A stretch of DNA of 64,000 bases from Parazoarcus communis. GTDB lineage: Bacteria; Pseudomonadota; Gammaproteobacteria; Burkholderiales; Rhodocyclaceae. Of the stretch, positions 45,975 through 56,734 are shown one piece after another. Under the pieces are notes generated by a model. That model had not been told where the DNA came from. It worked only from the letters and a program-made list of their open reading frames with translations, and searched no databases. Position 1 is the first letter of the stretch, and each line of letters opens with the position of its first letter. A program made the position numbers and the translations under genes. Location of the stretch: assembly GCF_003111665.1 (NCBI RefSeq), contig NZ_CP022188.1, forward strand, positions 2,728,001 through 2,792,000. The letters run 5' to 3'.

Positions 45975-46424
45975 ATGCGCAGTTCCGTGCGCGTTAAAGT
46001 GACCCTGTCCATGCGTTTATCGCTTATTTCGGCGCTTGCCGCCGCCAGCCTGCTTGCGGGCTGCTCGTTCGATTCCATCACCGACCGCATCACGCCTTAT
46101 CGCATCGATATCCGCCAGGGCAATTACGTCGACCAGTCAATGGTCGCGCAGCTCAAGCGCGGCATGACACGCGATCAGGTGCGTTTCGTGCTCGGGTCTC
46201 CGCTCGTCACCGATGTTTTTCGCACCGACCGCTGGGACTACGTCTATCGCTTTCGTCCCGGGCTGGGCGAGGTCGAGCAGCGGGTGATTTCCGTATTCTT
46301 TGCTGATGACCGCCTCGACCATATCGACGGTGATGTGACTGGCGGTGACGCCAAGTCGGCGGTCGACTCGCAGCAGGCCACCCGCACCCGGGTCGTCGAA
46401 GTGCCTGCCGCACCCAAGGACTGA
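45975..46424 (+). CDS. bamE: Outer membrane protein assembly factor BamE (SmpA/OmlA)
   Basis: Small lipoprotein of the BAM complex. The lipobox LLAGC follows a hydrophobic stretch ([19 protein letters not shown]), so Cys is lipidated and the protein anchors to the outer membrane. The SmpA/OmlA domain includes [41 protein letters not shown] and WDYVYRF. Length 149 aa from ATG 45975; ATG 46011 would give a more compact signal peptide and is an equal choice. The arrangement fur divergent from bamE is conserved in many proteobacteria. Confidence 0.95.
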   Translation: MRSSVRVKVTLSMRLSLISALAAASLLAGCSFDSITDRITPYRIDIRQGNYVDQSMVAQLKRGMTRDQVRFVLGSPLVTDVFRTDRWDYVYRFRPGLGEVEQRVISVFFADDRLDHIDGDVTGGDAKSAVDSQQATRTRVVEVPAAPKD

Positions 46425-46471
46425 TTTTTGAATGCCCGCTGACGGGCCAGATGACTGACAGGATTTTGAAG

Positions 46472-47278
46472 ATGACGCCTATCCGCGTTGCGATTGCCGG
46501 CGCGTCCGGCCGCATGGGCCGCATGTTGATCGAGGCTGCCCACAAGGACGAGGACATCGTGCTGGCAGCGGCATTCGATCGCCCCGGCACGCCTTTTATC
46601 GGAAGGGACGCAGGGGAGATGCTCGGCATCGTCAGTGGCGTTGCAATCGGTGACGATGCGTCGGCCGCCATTGCAGCAGCAGACTGCGTGATCGATTTCA
46701 CCCGGCCTGAGGGTACGCTCGAGCATCTGGCGATTGCGCAAGGTCTTGGCAAGGCGATGGTGATCGGCACCACCGGTTTCGATGCCGCCGGCAAGGCCGC
46801 AATCGCTGCGGCAGCGCAGTCGGTGCCTGTCGTTTTTGCACCCAACATGGCGGTGGGGGTGAACGCCGTCTTCCGTCTGCTCGAGGTGGCGGCGCAGATC
46901 CTTAACGAGGGCTATGACGTCGAGGTCATCGAAGCGCACCATCGCTTCAAGGTCGATGCCCCCTCGGGCACCGCCTTGCGTATGGGCGAGGTCGTGGCGA
47001 AAGCGCTCGACCGTGATCTTGAGGACTGCGCCATTTACGGCCGCGAAGGCGTGACCGGTGAGCGCAAGGCCGAAACCATCGGGTTCTCGACAATTCGCGG
47101 TGGCGACGTGGTCGGCGACCACACCGTGCTGTTTGCCGGTATCGGAGAGCGCATCGAGATCACGCACAAGTCGGGCAGCCGCATGCCGTATGCGCTCGGG
47201 TCGATGCGTGCAGCGCGCTTCCTCGCCGGCCGCAGCAGTGGTCTGTTCGACATGCAGGATGTGCTCGGCCTGCGCTGA
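46472..47278 (+). CDS. dapB: 4-hydroxy-tetrahydrodipicolinate reductase
   Basis: NAD(P)H-dependent reductase in lysine and diaminopimelate synthesis. The N-terminal Rossmann motif is [18 protein letters not shown]. Downstream are [28 protein letters not shown], the substrate motif [16 protein letters not shown] with the catalytic His pair and Lys, and the C-terminal [12 protein letters not shown] 46472 is preferred (AGGA about 9 bases upstream, 268 aa); ATG 46451 adds seven residues. It is nine bases before the hybrid kinase gene. Confidence 0.96.
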   Translation: MTPIRVAIAGASGRMGRMLIEAAHKDEDIVLAAAFDRPGTPFIGRDAGEMLGIVSGVAIGDDASAAIAAADCVIDFTRPEGTLEHLAIAQGLGKAMVIGTTGFDAAGKAAIAAAAQSVPVVFAPNMAVGVNAVFRLLEVAAQILNEGYDVEVIEAHHRFKVDAPSGTALRMGEVVAKALDRDLEDCAIYGREGVTGERKAETIGFSTIRGGDVVGDHTVLFAGIGERIEITHKSGSRMPYALGSMRAARFLAGRSSGLFDMQDVLGLR

Positions 47279-47287
47279 GCCCGCTTC

Positions 47288-49777
47288 ATGAGCGAGCGCC
47301 CGGCGGTGTCTGGCGAGACTGTCACTGTCGAGCAGTTGCGCGCGGAGCTCGACGCAGTGCAGATCGAGCTCAATCGGGCCAACGACCGTCTGGAGCTGGT
47401 CAAGCTCGGTGCGCATACCGGGCTCTGGGAGTGGGATACGTCGACCCAGTCCCTGGTGGTCGATTCACGTTGGCGTAGCTGGCTTGGGTACGAGGAAGGC
47501 ACCGAGGAGGCGCCTTTTGACAACTGGCTGCCACTCGTCCACGAAGAAGACCGGGAGCGGATGAACGAGTGCCTGCTTGCTCATCTGCGCGGGGAGCTTC
47601 CCCTCTTCGAGGTTCAGTTCAGGATTCGTGCGGCGGACGGTCAGTCGCGTTGGCTCAGTGCGCGCGGGCAGGTGCGTGACCGCCTGGCCGATGGGCGCTG
47701 GCAGCGGGTGATCGGGATTTACACCGATGTGACGCGCGAGCGGACCCGGGAAATGGAGTTGTTGCAGGCAAAGGAGCAGGCCGAGGCGGCCAGTCGTGCG
47801 AAAGGCGATTTTCTCGCCAACATGAGTCACGAGATCCGCACGCCGATGAACGGCATTCTCGGCATGACCGAGCTGTTGCTCGATTCTGCGCTGGCTCCGG
47901 AGCAGCGCGAGTACCTGCTGACAGTCAAGTCGTCGGCGGAGGCGCTGCTGACGATCATCAACGACATTCTCGATTTCTCCCGCATCGAAGCAGGGCGGAT
48001 GACGCTCGAGAGCATCGACTTCTCGATTGCATCGGTGATTTCCGAGACGATCCGTGTTCTCGCATTGCGCTCGCACCAGAAAGGGGTTGAGCTGTATTCG
48101 GTCATCGATCCTGAGGTGCCTGCGGTGCTGCGGGGCGATCCGGTGCGTTTGCGACAGGTGCTGACCAACCTGATCGGCAATGCCATCAAGTTTACCGACC
48201 AGGGCGAGGTTGAGGTTCGCGTCGCCATAGGGGCGAGAGAGGGCAGCAAGCTCAGTCTCGCCTTCTCCGTGCGCGACACCGGAATCGGGATTGCGCCTGA
48301 CAAGCAGGAAGCCGTGTTCGGTGCGTTTTCGCAGGCAGACAGTTCGACGACGCGTAAATACGGCGGCACTGGTCTGGGGCTGGCGATCTGTCGCCATCTG
48401 GTGGACCTCATGGACGGAGCGATTCAGGTCAGCAGCGAACCCGGGGTCGGCAGCTGTTTCTCGTTCAATGTCCGCCTCGACGTGGTGGCCGATGCGAAGC
48501 CGCCAGTGCTGGGCCCCTTGCGTGGCGGCCGTATCCTTGTGGCGGCAGTCAACGAGGGGTTCGGACGGTCGATCTGCGCCATGCTCAGGGCCTGTGGCCT
48601 GGCTTCGCGTCGCGTCCAGTCGGGCGAGGCTGCGCTCGAGGCGCTTGCCGCCGCACATGAGCGCAACGATCCGTTTGCATTTGTCCTGATGGACGCGGCC
48701 ATGCCCGATCCGGGTGGGTTCGATCTCGCCCGCCGTTTTCACGAGGCAGCGCCCTGGCTGGACCGGATCGTGATGATGCTGTCCAGTCATTCCCAGCGTA
48801 ACGACCTCGCTCGCTGCCACCAGCTCGGGCTCAAGTCCCGTATCTCCAAGCCTTTCTCCCGGGACGATCTGATCGAGGCGCTGCAGGTAGCGCATTGCGG
48901 GGATCAGGCCGGCGACGAGATGATCGGTGCCTTCGATCCCGAGAAGTCGCTGACCGAGATACTGTGCGAAATGGATGCGCCGCAGCGCAAGCTGGAGATC
49001 CTGCTGGTGGAGGACAATCCGGTGAACCAGACGGTTGCCACCCGGATGCTGGAGAAAATCGGGCACTTGGTGACGGTTGCAAACAACGGCGAAGAGGCTG
49101 TCGAAGCATTCGACGGCGGACGTTTCGACCTGATCCTGATGGACTTGCAGATGCCCGTGATGGGCGGGCTGGAGGCGACCCAGGCAATACGTGCGCGCGA
49201 GGCGCGGAGAAGCTGGGCGATCCAGGGCGACTGGCGCCCCATTCCGATCGTCGCCATGACTGCCCATGCCATGGCGGGCGACCGCGAGCGTTGTCTCGAA
49301 GCGGGCATGGACGATTACGTGAGCAAGCCGATCAGACCGGCCGACCTCGTTGCTGCGATTGGCCGGATGTGCGAACCGGTGTCCGATGCCGGCGTAGACG
49401 GCGACAAGAGTCTGCTCGAGCCCGAGGGTGGCGTCGGAAGCGGAATTGCCGACCTCGGCGAGGCGCGCGCATTGTTCGATGGCGACGAAGAAATCGTGCA
49501 GCAGCTTCTCGTTGTGTTCTTTCGCGATCTTGGCGGTACGCTGTCGGAGTTGCGCGGCGCCGGCGCCCGGGGGGATCTCGTGCGGCTCGGCGAGCTGGCG
49601 CATTCGATCAAGGGCTCGGTCGGCCTGTTCGGTGCGCAGCGTGCAACCGAGGCTTCGAAGGCGGTCGAGTCGGCTGCACGCAATGCCGATCCCGCGGCAT
49701 CAGGCGCGCTGCTTGAGACCCTGTTGCGCGAGATGAACGCGCTCGCCAGTGCTTTGCGCCCCTCACTTCGGTCTTAG
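47288..49777 (+). CDS. Cytosolic hybrid histidine kinase (PAS-HisKA-HATPase-REC-REC-Hpt)
   Basis: An 829-residue BarA-like phosphorelay kinase without membrane helices. A PAS domain (about 36-150) is followed by HisKA with His181 in [12 protein letters not shown]. HATPase_c (about 285-405) has [17 protein letters not shown] and [10 protein letters not shown] first receiver (about 415-535) has an acidic pocket degenerated to AAVNE, although LMDAAMPD keeps one Asp. A second, intact receiver (about 570-695) has [21 protein letters not shown] and SKP. The C-terminal Hpt has [13 protein letters not shown]. It lies nine bases after dapB. No partner response regulator is adjacent, so the target is unknown. 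Confidence 0.93.
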   Translation: MSERPAVSGETVTVEQLRAELDAVQIELNRANDRLELVKLGAHTGLWEWDTSTQSLVVDSRWRSWLGYEEGTEEAPFDNWLPLVHEEDRERMNECLLAHLRGELPLFEVQFRIRAADGQSRWLSARGQVRDRLADGRWQRVIGIYTDVTRERTREMELLQAKEQAEAASRAKGDFLANMSHEIRTPMNGILGMTELLLDSALAPEQREYLLTVKSSAEALLTIINDILDFSRIEAGRMTLESIDFSIASVISETIRVLALRSHQKGVELYSVIDPEVPAVLRGDPVRLRQVLTNLIGNAIKFTDQGEVEVRVAIGAREGSKLSLAFSVRDTGIGIAPDKQEAVFGAFSQADSSTTRKYGGTGLGLAICRHLVDLMDGAIQVSSEPGVGSCFSFNVRLDVVADAKPPVLGPLRGGRILVAAVNEGFGRSICAMLRACGLASRRVQSGEAALEALAAAHERNDPFAFVLMDAAMPDPGGFDLARRFHEAAPWLDRIVMMLSSHSQRNDLARCHQLGLKSRISKPFSRDDLIEALQVAHCGDQAGDEMIGAFDPEKSLTEILCEMDAPQRKLEILLVEDNPVNQTVATRMLEKIGHLVTVANNGEEAVEAFDGGRFDLILMDLQMPVMGGLEATQAIRAREARRSWAIQGDWRPIPIVAMTAHAMAGDRERCLEAGMDDYVSKPIRPADLVAAIGRMCEPVSDAGVDGDKSLLEPEGGVGSGIADLGEARALFDGDEEIVQQLLVVFFRDLGGTLSELRGAGARGDLVRLGELAHSIKGSVGLFGAQRATEASKAVESAARNADPAASGALLETLLREMNALASALRPSLRS

Positions 49778-49869
49778 CTGCGTAAAGTGGTCTGACATTA
49801 TTTCGCATGACGATCGCCTTGCCGGTGCTGTTCGGGAGGGGTGGCAGACGGGCCGATGGCCGGAGTGCG

Positions 49870-49898
49870 TTGCTTCAACGCTCGAAAAACGTTAGAAT
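49870..49898 (+). promoter_or_regulatory. Predicted sigma-70 promoter of carA
   Basis: TTGCTT (49870-49875), exactly 17 bases, TAGAAT (49893-49898). Transcription would start near 49905, about 105 bases before the carA start, leaving room for the hairpin and short ORF described next. Confidence 0.65.
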
Positions 49899-49910
49899 TC
49901 CGCCGATTTG

Positions 49911-49994
49911 ATGGCGGGATTGGCCAATAGGCTCGTCCCGTTTTTTCGCATATGGAGTGGCCCGAATCGGGCTTGCTCCGGTCTTTTCGGCTGA
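49911..49994 (+). CDS. Possible 27-residue leader peptide of carA
   Basis: ATG 49911 to TGA 49992-49994, beginning MAGLANRLVPFF. It starts about six bases after the predicted transcription start, with no Shine-Dalgarno, and spans the whole terminator hairpin at 49915-49946. Ribosomes translating it would prevent the hairpin from forming, as in the E. coli pyrBI leader. The frame could be fortuitous. Confidence 0.3.
   Translation: MAGLANRLVPFFRIWSGPNRACSGLFG
49915..49946 (+). terminator. Terminator/attenuator hairpin in the carA leader
   Basis: Arm 49915-49925 pairs with 49930-49940 (CGGGA with TCCCG, GCC with GGC, one internal mismatch and two G-U), loop AATA, followed by TTTTTT (49941-49946). 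It lies between the predicted promoter and carA, so it can only control carA expression. Confidence 0.6.
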
Positions 49995-50009
49995 ATCCAG
50001 GAGTTTTTC

Positions 50010-51152
50010 GTGACTGCTTTCCCGCCCGCCCTTCTTGCGCTTGCCGACGGAACGGTTTTCTACGGCAAGGGTATCGGTGCGGTTGGCAGTACGGTCGGCG
50101 AGGTAGTGTTCAATACCTCGATGTCGGGTTATCAGGAAATTCTGACTGATCCGAGTTACTGCCGCCAGATCGTGACGCTGACCTACCCTCACATTGGCAA
50201 TACCGGTGTCAACCTCGAGGACGTCGAGTCTGGTCGAGTGCATGCCGCCGGCCTTGTGATTCGTGATCTTCCCATTCTTCCCTCCAACTTCCGCATGAGC
50301 CAGCGTCTCGACGCCTATCTTGCCGATGCCAATGTGGTGGCGATTGCCGGGCTCGATACCCGCAAGCTGACCCGTGTGCTTCGCGAGAAGGGTGCGCAGG
50401 CAGGCTGCATCGTCACCGCTGCACCCGGCGAGACCTTGAACCCGGAAGCGGCCATCGCTCAGGCGAATGGATTTCCCGGTCTCGCCGGCATGGATCTGGC
50501 AAAGGTTGTCAGCGCTGCGGAAACAATCGAATGGACCGAAGGCGAGTGGGCGCTGGGCAGCGGCTATGTGTCGCAGGCCGATGCACGTTTCCACGTCGTG
50601 GCCTACGATTTTGGCGTCAAGCGCAACATCCTGCGCATGCTCGCCTCGCGTGGCTGCCGCCTGACCGTAGTGCCCGCGCAGACGCCGGCGAAAGACGTGC
50701 TGGCGCTCAAGCCTGACGGCGTGTTCCTGTCCAACGGCCCGGGTGACCCGGAGCCCTGTGACTACGCCATCGAAGCCATTCGCGAGATCCTGGCCGCAGG
50801 CGTGCCGACCTTCGGCATCTGTCTGGGGCATCAGTTGCTCGCGCTGGCATCGGGTGCGAAGACCATGAAGATGAAGTTCGGGCATCATGGCGCGAACCAT
50901 CCGGTCAAGGACGTCGATACCGGTCAGGTGCTGATCACCAGTCAGAACCATGGCTTCGCGATTGACCCGGAAAACATGCCCGAAACGCTGCGGGTAACGC
51001 ACGTTTCGCTGTTCGACGGTTCCAATCAGGGTATTGCACGCACTGATGTGCCGGCGTTCTCCTTCCAGGGGCACCCCGAAGCGAGCCCGGGTCCGCACGA
51101 TGTCGGCTACCTCTTCGACCGCTTCATCAAGTTGATCGAAGCCGGCAAGTAA
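50010..51152 (+). CDS. carA: Carbamoyl-phosphate synthase small subunit
   Basis: Glutamine amidotransferase subunit supplying ammonia for carbamoyl phosphate (arginine and pyrimidine synthesis). The N-terminal domain ([39 protein letters not shown]) is followed by a class I amidotransferase with nucleophile Cys in [13 protein letters not shown] and His/Glu in [11 protein letters not shown]. Length 380 aa. The start is GTG at 50010 with AGGAG nine bases upstream. It has its own promoter and leader and is followed by carB after 55 bases. Confidence 0.97.
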   Translation: MTAFPPALLALADGTVFYGKGIGAVGSTVGEVVFNTSMSGYQEILTDPSYCRQIVTLTYPHIGNTGVNLEDVESGRVHAAGLVIRDLPILPSNFRMSQRLDAYLADANVVAIAGLDTRKLTRVLREKGAQAGCIVTAAPGETLNPEAAIAQANGFPGLAGMDLAKVVSAAETIEWTEGEWALGSGYVSQADARFHVVAYDFGVKRNILRMLASRGCRLTVVPAQTPAKDVLALKPDGVFLSNGPGDPEPCDYAIEAIREILAAGVPTFGICLGHQLLALASGAKTMKMKFGHHGANHPVKDVDTGQVLITSQNHGFAIDPENMPETLRVTHVSLFDGSNQGIARTDVPAFSFQGHPEASPGPHDVGYLFDRFIKLIEAGK

Positions 51153-51207
51153 TACAGCACTCCCCGGCGGGCGCCGCCCGCCGCCCAAGAATTTCAGAGG
51201 CAACGCA

Positions 51208-54200
51208 ATGCCCAAACGTACAGACATCCAGACCATCCTGATCATCGGTGCTGGTCCGATCATCATCGGGCAGGCGTGTGAATTCGACTATTCCGGCGCC
51301 CAGGCCTGCAAGGCCCTGCGCGAGGAAGGCTACAAGGTCGTGCTGGTGAACTCCAACCCGGCCACGATCATGACCGACCCTGGCACGGCCGATGTGACCT
51401 ATATCGAGCCCGTGACCTGGCAGGTCGTTGAGCGCATCATCGAAAAAGAGCGTCCCGACGCGCTGCTGCCGACAATGGGTGGGCAGACCGCACTGAACTG
51501 CGCGCTCGACCTCGCCCGCCATGGCGTGCTCGAGAAGTACGGCGTCGAGCTCATCGGTGCGGCCGAAGAGGCCATCGACAAGGCCGAAGACCGCCTCAAG
51601 TTCAAGGACGCGATGACCAAGATCGGTCTTGGCTCGGCGCGTTCCGGCATCGCTCACAGCATGGAAGAGGCGCTCCAGGTGCAGGGCGGGATCGGCTTCC
51701 CTGCCATCATCCGTCCCAGCTTCACGCTCGGTGGTACGGGCGGTGGTATCGCCTACAACATGGAAGAGTTCCACGAGATCTGCAAGCGCGGTCTCGAGGC
51801 CAGCCCGACCAACGAACTGCTGATCGAAGAGTCGCTGCTGGGATGGAAGGAATACGAGATGGAAGTCGTGCGCGACCGCGCCGACAACTGCATCATCGTA
51901 TGCTCCATCGAAAACCTTGATCCGATGGGCGTTCATACCGGCGACTCGATCACGGTCGCGCCGGCGCAGACGCTGACCGACAAGGAATACCAGATCCTGC
52001 GTAACGCCTCGATCGCCGTGCTGCGCGAAATCGGCGTGGATACCGGTGGCTCGAACGTGCAGTTCGCGATCAACCCGGTCGACGGCCGCATGATCGTGAT
52101 CGAGATGAACCCGCGGGTGTCGCGCTCGTCCGCGCTCGCCTCGAAGGCAACCGGTTTTCCGATTGCCAAGGTGGCAGCCAAGCTTGCGGTTGGCTTCACG
52201 CTGGACGAACTGCGCAACGACATCACCGGCGGCGCGACGCCTGCGGCCTTCGAGCCGTCGATCGATTACGTCGTCACCAAGATTCCGCGCTTCGCCTTCG
52301 AGAAGTTCCCGCAGGCCAATGACCGCCTGACCACGCAGATGAAGTCGGTGGGTGAGGTGATGGCCATGGGCCGCACCTTCCAGGAATCCTTCCAGAAGGC
52401 GCTGCGCGGGCTTGAAGTCGGCGTATACGGCCTCGATGAGGTTGAGGCCGATAGCGAGGATCTCGAACGTGAGCTCGCCAGCCCTGGCCCCGAGCGTATC
52501 TGGTACGTCGGTCAGGCCTTCCGCGAAGGGATGACGCAGGAGCAGGTGTTCAACCTGACCAAGATCGACCCGTGGTTCCTGGCTCAGATCGAAGACCTCG
52601 TACTGACCGAGAAGGCGCTGGTAGGGCGTTCGCTCAAGGCCATTCAGGCAGTCGAGATGCGCGATCTTAAGCGCAAGGGCTTCTCCGACCGTCGCGTTGC
52701 CAAGCTGCTTGCTACCGACGAAACCGCGGTGCGCCTGCACCGTCACACCCTCGGTGTGCGTCCGGTCTACAAGCGCGTGGATACCTGCGCTGCTGAATTC
52801 GCCACGTCGACCGCCTACATGTACTCCACGTACGAGGATGAGTGCGAGGCACAGCCGACCGACAAGAAAAAGATCATGGTGCTTGGCGGCGGTCCGAACC
52901 GCATCGGCCAGGGTATCGAGTTCGACTACTGCTGCGTGCATGCTGCGCTGGCGCTGCGCGAAGACGGGTATGAGACCATCATGGTCAACTGCAACCCGGA
53001 AACCGTATCGACCGACTACGACACCTCCGACCGTCTGTATTTCGAGCCGATCACGCTCGAGGACATCCTCGAGATCGTGCATATCGAAAAGCCGGTGGGC
53101 GTGATCGTCCAGTTCGGTGGCCAGACGCCGCTGAAGAGGGCGCGTGCGCTCGAAGCCAACGGTGTGCCGATCATCGGCACCAGCCCGGACATGATCGATG
53201 CTGCGGAAGACCGCGAGCGCTTCCAGAAGCTGCTGGTCGACCTCGGTCTAAAGCAGCCGCCTAACCGCACTGCGCGTACGCCTGAAGCTGCGGTACGTCT
53301 GGCAGCTGAAATCGGCTACCCGCTCGTGGTGCGTCCGTCCTATGTGCTGGGCGGCCGTGCAATGGAAATCGTGCACGAACAGAAGGACCTCGAGCGCTAC
53401 ATGCGTGAAGCGGTCAAGGTGTCGAACGAATCGCCGGTGCTGCTCGACCGCTTCCTCAACGACGCGACCGAAGTCGACGTCGATGCGCTGTCCGACGGTC
53501 ATCAGGTGATCATCGGCGGCATCATGGAGCACATCGAGCAGGCCGGCGTGCATTCGGGCGACTCGGCTTGTTCGCTGCCGCCTTACACGCTGTCGGCAAA
53601 GCTGCAGGACGAGCTTCGTCGTCAGACCGAGGCCATGGCCCGCGCGCTGAACGTCGTCGGTCTGATGAACGTGCAGTTCGCGATTCAGGGCGAGGGTGAC
53701 AACGCCGTCGTCTATGTGCTCGAAGTCAACCCGCGCGCGTCGCGTACCGTGCCCTTCGTATCGAAGGCCTGCTCGCTGCCGCTGGCCAAGATTGCTGCAC
53801 GCTGCATGGCGGGACAGAGCCTGGCTAGCCAGGGCGTGACCGGCGAGATCGTGCCGCCCTATTACTCGGTGAAGGAGGCGGTGTTCCCCTTCGTCAAGTT
53901 CCCAGGCGTGGATACGATTCTCGGGCCAGAGATGAAGTCGACCGGCGAGGTGATGGGTGTCGGGCGCAGCTTTGCCGAAGCTTTCATCAAGAGTCAACTC
54001 GGTGCTGGCGTGCGTCTGCCGACGGCGGGTACTGCCTTCATCAGCGTTAAGCCGACCGATCGTGGCGCCGCGGTCGAGGTTGCCCGCGAGTTGCACGAAC
54101 TGGGCTTCTCGCTCGTCGCGACCCGGGGTACTGGCGGCGTGCTCGAAGCTGCGGGCATTCCGGTGGCCCTGGTCAACAAGGTGAATGAGGGGCGTCCGCA

Positions 54201-54435
54201 TATCGTCGACATGATCAAGAACGAGGAAGTCGTGCTTGTGATCAACACGGTTGAGGAAAAGCGTCAGGCGATTACCGACTCGCGCTCCATTCGCACCAGC
54301 GCGCTGGCTGCCAAGGCGAGCGTGTTTACCACCATCGAGGGCGCGCGTGCTGCCTGCATGGGACTGCGCCATCTGGCCGGCCTCGAAGTCTACGCAGTGC
54401 AGGAACTGCATGCGGAACTGAACCAGAGCAAATGA
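51208..54435 (+). CDS. carB: Carbamoyl-phosphate synthase large subunit
   Basis: Synthesises carbamoyl phosphate from bicarbonate, ATP and ammonia channelled from CarA. The 1,075-residue protein has two homologous ATP-grasp halves. The first starts with [19 protein letters not shown] and contains [14 protein letters not shown]; the second starts with [20 protein letters not shown] and contains [13 protein letters not shown]-terminal MGS-like allosteric domain ([16 protein letters not shown]) follows. Its stop overlaps the greA start by four bases (54432-54435). Confidence 0.98.
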   Translation: MPKRTDIQTILIIGAGPIIIGQACEFDYSGAQACKALREEGYKVVLVNSNPATIMTDPGTADVTYIEPVTWQVVERIIEKERPDALLPTMGGQTALNCALDLARHGVLEKYGVELIGAAEEAIDKAEDRLKFKDAMTKIGLGSARSGIAHSMEEALQVQGGIGFPAIIRPSFTLGGTGGGIAYNMEEFHEICKRGLEASPTNELLIEESLLGWKEYEMEVVRDRADNCIIVCSIENLDPMGVHTGDSITVAPAQTLTDKEYQILRNASIAVLREIGVDTGGSNVQFAINPVDGRMIVIEMNPRVSRSSALASKATGFPIAKVAAKLAVGFTLDELRNDITGGATPAAFEPSIDYVVTKIPRFAFEKFPQANDRLTTQMKSVGEVMAMGRTFQESFQKALRGLEVGVYGLDEVEADSEDLERELASPGPERIWYVGQAFREGMTQEQVFNLTKIDPWFLAQIEDLVLTEKALVGRSLKAIQAVEMRDLKRKGFSDRRVAKLLATDETAVRLHRHTLGVRPVYKRVDTCAAEFATSTAYMYSTYEDECEAQPTDKKKIMVLGGGPNRIGQGIEFDYCCVHAALALREDGYETIMVNCNPETVSTDYDTSDRLYFEPITLEDILEIVHIEKPVGVIVQFGGQTPLKRARALEANGVPIIGTSPDMIDAAEDRERFQKLLVDLGLKQPPNRTARTPEAAVRLAAEIGYPLVVRPSYVLGGRAMEIVHEQKDLERYMREAVKVSNESPVLLDRFLNDATEVDVDALSDGHQVIIGGIMEHIEQAGVHSGDSACSLPPYTLSAKLQDELRRQTEAMARALNVVGLMNVQFAIQGEGDNAVVYVLEVNPRASRTVPFVSKACSLPLAKIAARCMAGQSLASQGVTGEIVPPYYSVKEAVFPFVKFPGVDTILGPEMKSTGEVMGVGRSFAEAFIKSQLGAGVRLPTAGTAFISVKPTDRGAAVEVARELHELGFSLVATRGTGGVLEAAGIPVALVNKVNEGRPHIVDMIKNEEVVLVINTVEEKRQAITDSRSIRTSALAAKASVFTTIEGARAACMGLRHLAGLEVYAVQELHAELNQSK

Positions 54436-54908
54436 ACAAGACACCACTGACCATTGCGGGGGCAGAAGCGCTCCGCGCCGAGCTCCACCGTCTGAAGACG
54501 GTGGAGCGACCCAATGTCATCGCTGCGATCGCAGAGGCGCGTTCGCACGGCGACCTGTCTGAGAACGCAGAGTACGACGCAGCCAAGGAACGGCAAGGGT
54601 TTGTCGAGGGGCGCATCATGGAGGTCGAGGGCAAGCTGTCGAATGCTCAGGTTATCGACCCCAAGCTGCTCGATGCTGACGGGCGCTGCGTTTTTGGCGC
54701 TACCGTGACCCTTGAGGACATGGACTCCGGCAAGACGATCAGCTACCAGATCGTGGGTGAGGACGAAGCCGACATCAAGCTGAACAAGATTTCGGTCAGT
54801 TCGCCGATCGCTCGCGCCCTGATCGGCAAGTACGCAGGCGATGTCGCGGAGGTCCAGGCCCCGGGCGGTGTCCGTGAGCTTGAAATCATTGAAGTCAGCT
54901 ACATCTGA
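54432..54908 (+). CDS. greA: Transcription elongation factor GreA
   Basis: Rescues backtracked RNA polymerase by stimulating transcript cleavage. It has an N-terminal coiled coil ([48 protein letters not shown]) with the acidic tip DLSENAEYD, and a C-terminal FKBP-like domain ([18 protein letters not shown]). Length 158 aa. The ATGA overlap with carB indicates translational coupling. Confidence 0.98.
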   Translation: MNKTPLTIAGAEALRAELHRLKTVERPNVIAAIAEARSHGDLSENAEYDAAKERQGFVEGRIMEVEGKLSNAQVIDPKLLDADGRCVFGATVTLEDMDSGKTISYQIVGEDEADIKLNKISVSSPIARALIGKYAGDVAEVQAPGGVRELEIIEVSYI

Positions 54909-54914
54909 AGATCA

Positions 54915-55376
54915 ATGAGCCGCGTCGCCGATCATCTCGCTGTGCTTCTGGTCACTCTGTGGATCGGCGCAATGTGGGTGATCGGTTACATGGTTGCGCC
55001 GACGCTGTTCTCGATGCTGTCGGATCGCAGCTTGGCGGGGAATGTCGCAGGGCGCCTGTTCACCTTGGTGGCCTGGATTGGCATTGGATCGGCGGCTTAT
55101 CTGCTGATGTTCCTGGCCATGCGTCTGGGCTGGCAGGCTTTCCGTAACGGCTTGTTCTGGCTGGTGCTCGTGTTGCTGTTGTGCACGATCGCGGGGCAGT
55201 ATGGCATTCAGCCGTTGATGGCTGAACTCAAGGCGAGCGCCTGGCCGCGAGAAGTCATGAATAGCGTGATGCGCGATCGGTTTTCGACCTGGCACGGCGT
55301 TTCCAGCGTGCTCTACCTGTTGCAGAGCCTGCTGGGAATCGCGCTGGTGCTCGGGTTGCGGCGCACCCTGCGCTGA
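54915..55376 (+). CDS. DUF4149 inner-membrane protein
   Basis: Protein of 153 residues with four predicted membrane helices: about 7-27 (LAVLLVTLWIGAMWVIGYMV), 45-70, 78-98 and 128-147. The N-terminal W-GAMWVIGYMVAPTLF is characteristic of the DUF4149 family, whose function is not known. It starts six bases after greA and probably belongs to the carB-greA transcript. It converges on yhbY. Confidence 0.88.
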   Translation: MSRVADHLAVLLVTLWIGAMWVIGYMVAPTLFSMLSDRSLAGNVAGRLFTLVAWIGIGSAAYLLMFLAMRLGWQAFRNGLFWLVLVLLLCTIAGQYGIQPLMAELKASAWPREVMNSVMRDRFSTWHGVSSVLYLLQSLLGIALVLGLRRTLR

Positions 55377-55397
55377 TGCGCAGGGTCGCGTAGCGGT

Positions 55398-55877
55398 TCA
55401 GCGGCCGCGGCCGGAGCCGGGCGTGCCTGCATTGCGCCCACGGGCCGGCGAGGTCCGTGATGCAGTGCGACGCTTTTCGGCCGAGGCTTTGGCCAGCGCT
55501 GCGCGGCGTGCGGCAGCGGCAAAGGCCGCAGCCGACTTGGCCGTGGCAGCACCGCCGGCACGCTTCGCGGCAGCGGGCTGTGCAGCCTTCTTTTCTTCTT
55601 CCCGGCGCGGGCGCCAGACGATCAGAATGTTTCCGATGTGCTGGACGGCGGCAGCACCAAGACTGGCGCACAATTCGCCCATCAGCACGTCACGCTGCTC
55701 TCGTTCAGCACCCTGCACACGAACCTTGATCAGTTCATGGGCCTGGAGCGAACGGTCGATCTCGGCGACGACAGTGGGGGTCAGGCCGTTACCGGCGACG
55801 GTGACGACAGGACTCAGGTGGTGCGCACGGGCGCGAAAGTCGCGACGCTGTGCAGGTGTAAGCTCGATCATTGACAT
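55398..55877 (-). CDS. yhbY: YhbY-type CRM-domain RNA-binding protein with basic C-terminal tail
   Basis: The first about 95 residues are a CRM/YhbY domain (LTPAQRRDFRARAHHLSPVVTVAGNGLTPTVVAEIDRSLQAHELIKVRV, ...VQHIGNILIVWRP), associated with 50S ribosome precursors. The remaining about 64 residues are Ala/Lys/Arg-rich and probably disordered (AAAKRAGGAATAKSAAAF, PARGRNAGTPGSGRGR). E. coli YhbY is only 97 residues, so the tail is an extension. It diverges from rlmE, a conserved arrangement. Confidence 0.93.
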   Translation of the reverse strand: MSMIELTPAQRRDFRARAHHLSPVVTVAGNGLTPTVVAEIDRSLQAHELIKVRVQGAEREQRDVLMGELCASLGAAAVQHIGNILIVWRPRREEEKKAAQPAAAKRAGGAATAKSAAAFAAAARRAALAKASAEKRRTASRTSPARGRNAGTPGSGRGR

Positions 55878-55910
55878 TTATTACCTCTGTAGGCCCCGGA
55901 TTTTACTCTG

Positions 55911-56531
55911 ATGAAGCGAAACAAGACCAGCAAAGCGTGGCTGCACGAGCACCTCAACGACCCTTATGTGTTGCGCGCAAACGCCGAAGGCTACCGCGCA
56001 CGCGCAGCGTACAAGCTGATGGAGATCGACGACCGTGACCGCCTGCTCAAGCGCGGCAACGTGGTGGTCGACCTCGGGGTGGCCCCGGGCTCCTGGAGTC
56101 AGATCGCGGTGCAGCGCTGCGGGCCGACCGGCCGCGTGTTCGCGCTCGACATTCTGCCAATCGAGCACATTCATGGCGTGGACTTCCTGCAAGGCGATTT
56201 CACCGAGGACAGCGTGCTGGCCGAGCTTGAAAAACGCCTGGATGGTGCCCATGTAGATATCGTTCTGTCCGACATGGCGCCGAACCTTTCAGGGGTGGCG
56301 ACGGTCGACCAGGCTCGTTCGATCATGTTGTGCGAATTGGCGCTCGAATTTGCGGTCAATCACCTCAACACCCATGGGCATTTTCTGGTGAAGGTGTTTC
56401 AGGGCGAAGGCTTCATGGAGTTCCGCAAGGAAATGGAGCGACAGTTTGCCTCTGTCCAGGTTCGCAAACCGAAGGCATCCAGAGACCGGAGTGCCGAGGT
56501 CTATCTGCTGGGGAGCAAGCTGCGGTCCTGA
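55911..56531 (+). CDS. rlmE: 23S rRNA (uridine-2552-2'-O)-methyltransferase RlmE
   Basis: Methylates the A-loop U2552 of 23S rRNA in the 50S subunit (also FtsJ/RrmJ). Motifs: [29 protein letters not shown] with the catalytic Lys, [26 protein letters not shown] with the catalytic Asp, and [11 protein letters not shown] with the second Lys. Length 206 aa. It is followed by ftsH, an order shared with E. coli. Confidence 0.97.
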   Translation: MKRNKTSKAWLHEHLNDPYVLRANAEGYRARAAYKLMEIDDRDRLLKRGNVVVDLGVAPGSWSQIAVQRCGPTGRVFALDILPIEHIHGVDFLQGDFTEDSVLAELEKRLDGAHVDIVLSDMAPNLSGVATVDQARSIMLCELALEFAVNHLNTHGHFLVKVFQGEGFMEFRKEMERQFASVQVRKPKASRDRSAEVYLLGSKLRS

Positions 56532-56660
56532 TTTTTGATTCGGCGCTGTTACGCATGATTGGGTGTTGTGGAAACGCCGCATTCCGGCCGTTGAGGATGC
56601 CATACCCGGCACCCGGCGGTCAGGGGGCGACGATAGCGGGTATCAATGCCGCTCATTGGT

Positions 56661-56689
56661 TTGCTGGCGGGAACGTTCGCCACTAGAAT
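56661..56689 (+). promoter_or_regulatory. Predicted sigma-70 promoter of ftsH
   Basis: TTGCTG (56661-56666), exactly 17 bases, TAGAAT (56684-56689), 45 bases before the chosen ftsH start. The spacer includes the palindrome CGAACGTTCG-like GAACGTTC. I do not see a sigma-32 heat-shock promoter here. Confidence 0.55.
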
Positions 56690-56734
56690 GAGTCCTTAGT
56701 GTGCACGCCCATGATGGGCTTTCGGGGTAAGACG

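Noticed and set aside
47465..49603. 712-codon open frame antisense to the hybrid kinase gene
   Set aside because: It lies wholly opposite a clear multi-domain protein, has no recognisable domain, and is explained by GC-rich third-position bias.
51127..53082. 651-codon open frame antisense to carB, and a 399-codon one at 53248-54447
   Set aside because: Both are opposite the highly conserved carB; composition is His/Arg/Gln-rich as expected for a complement-strand shadow.
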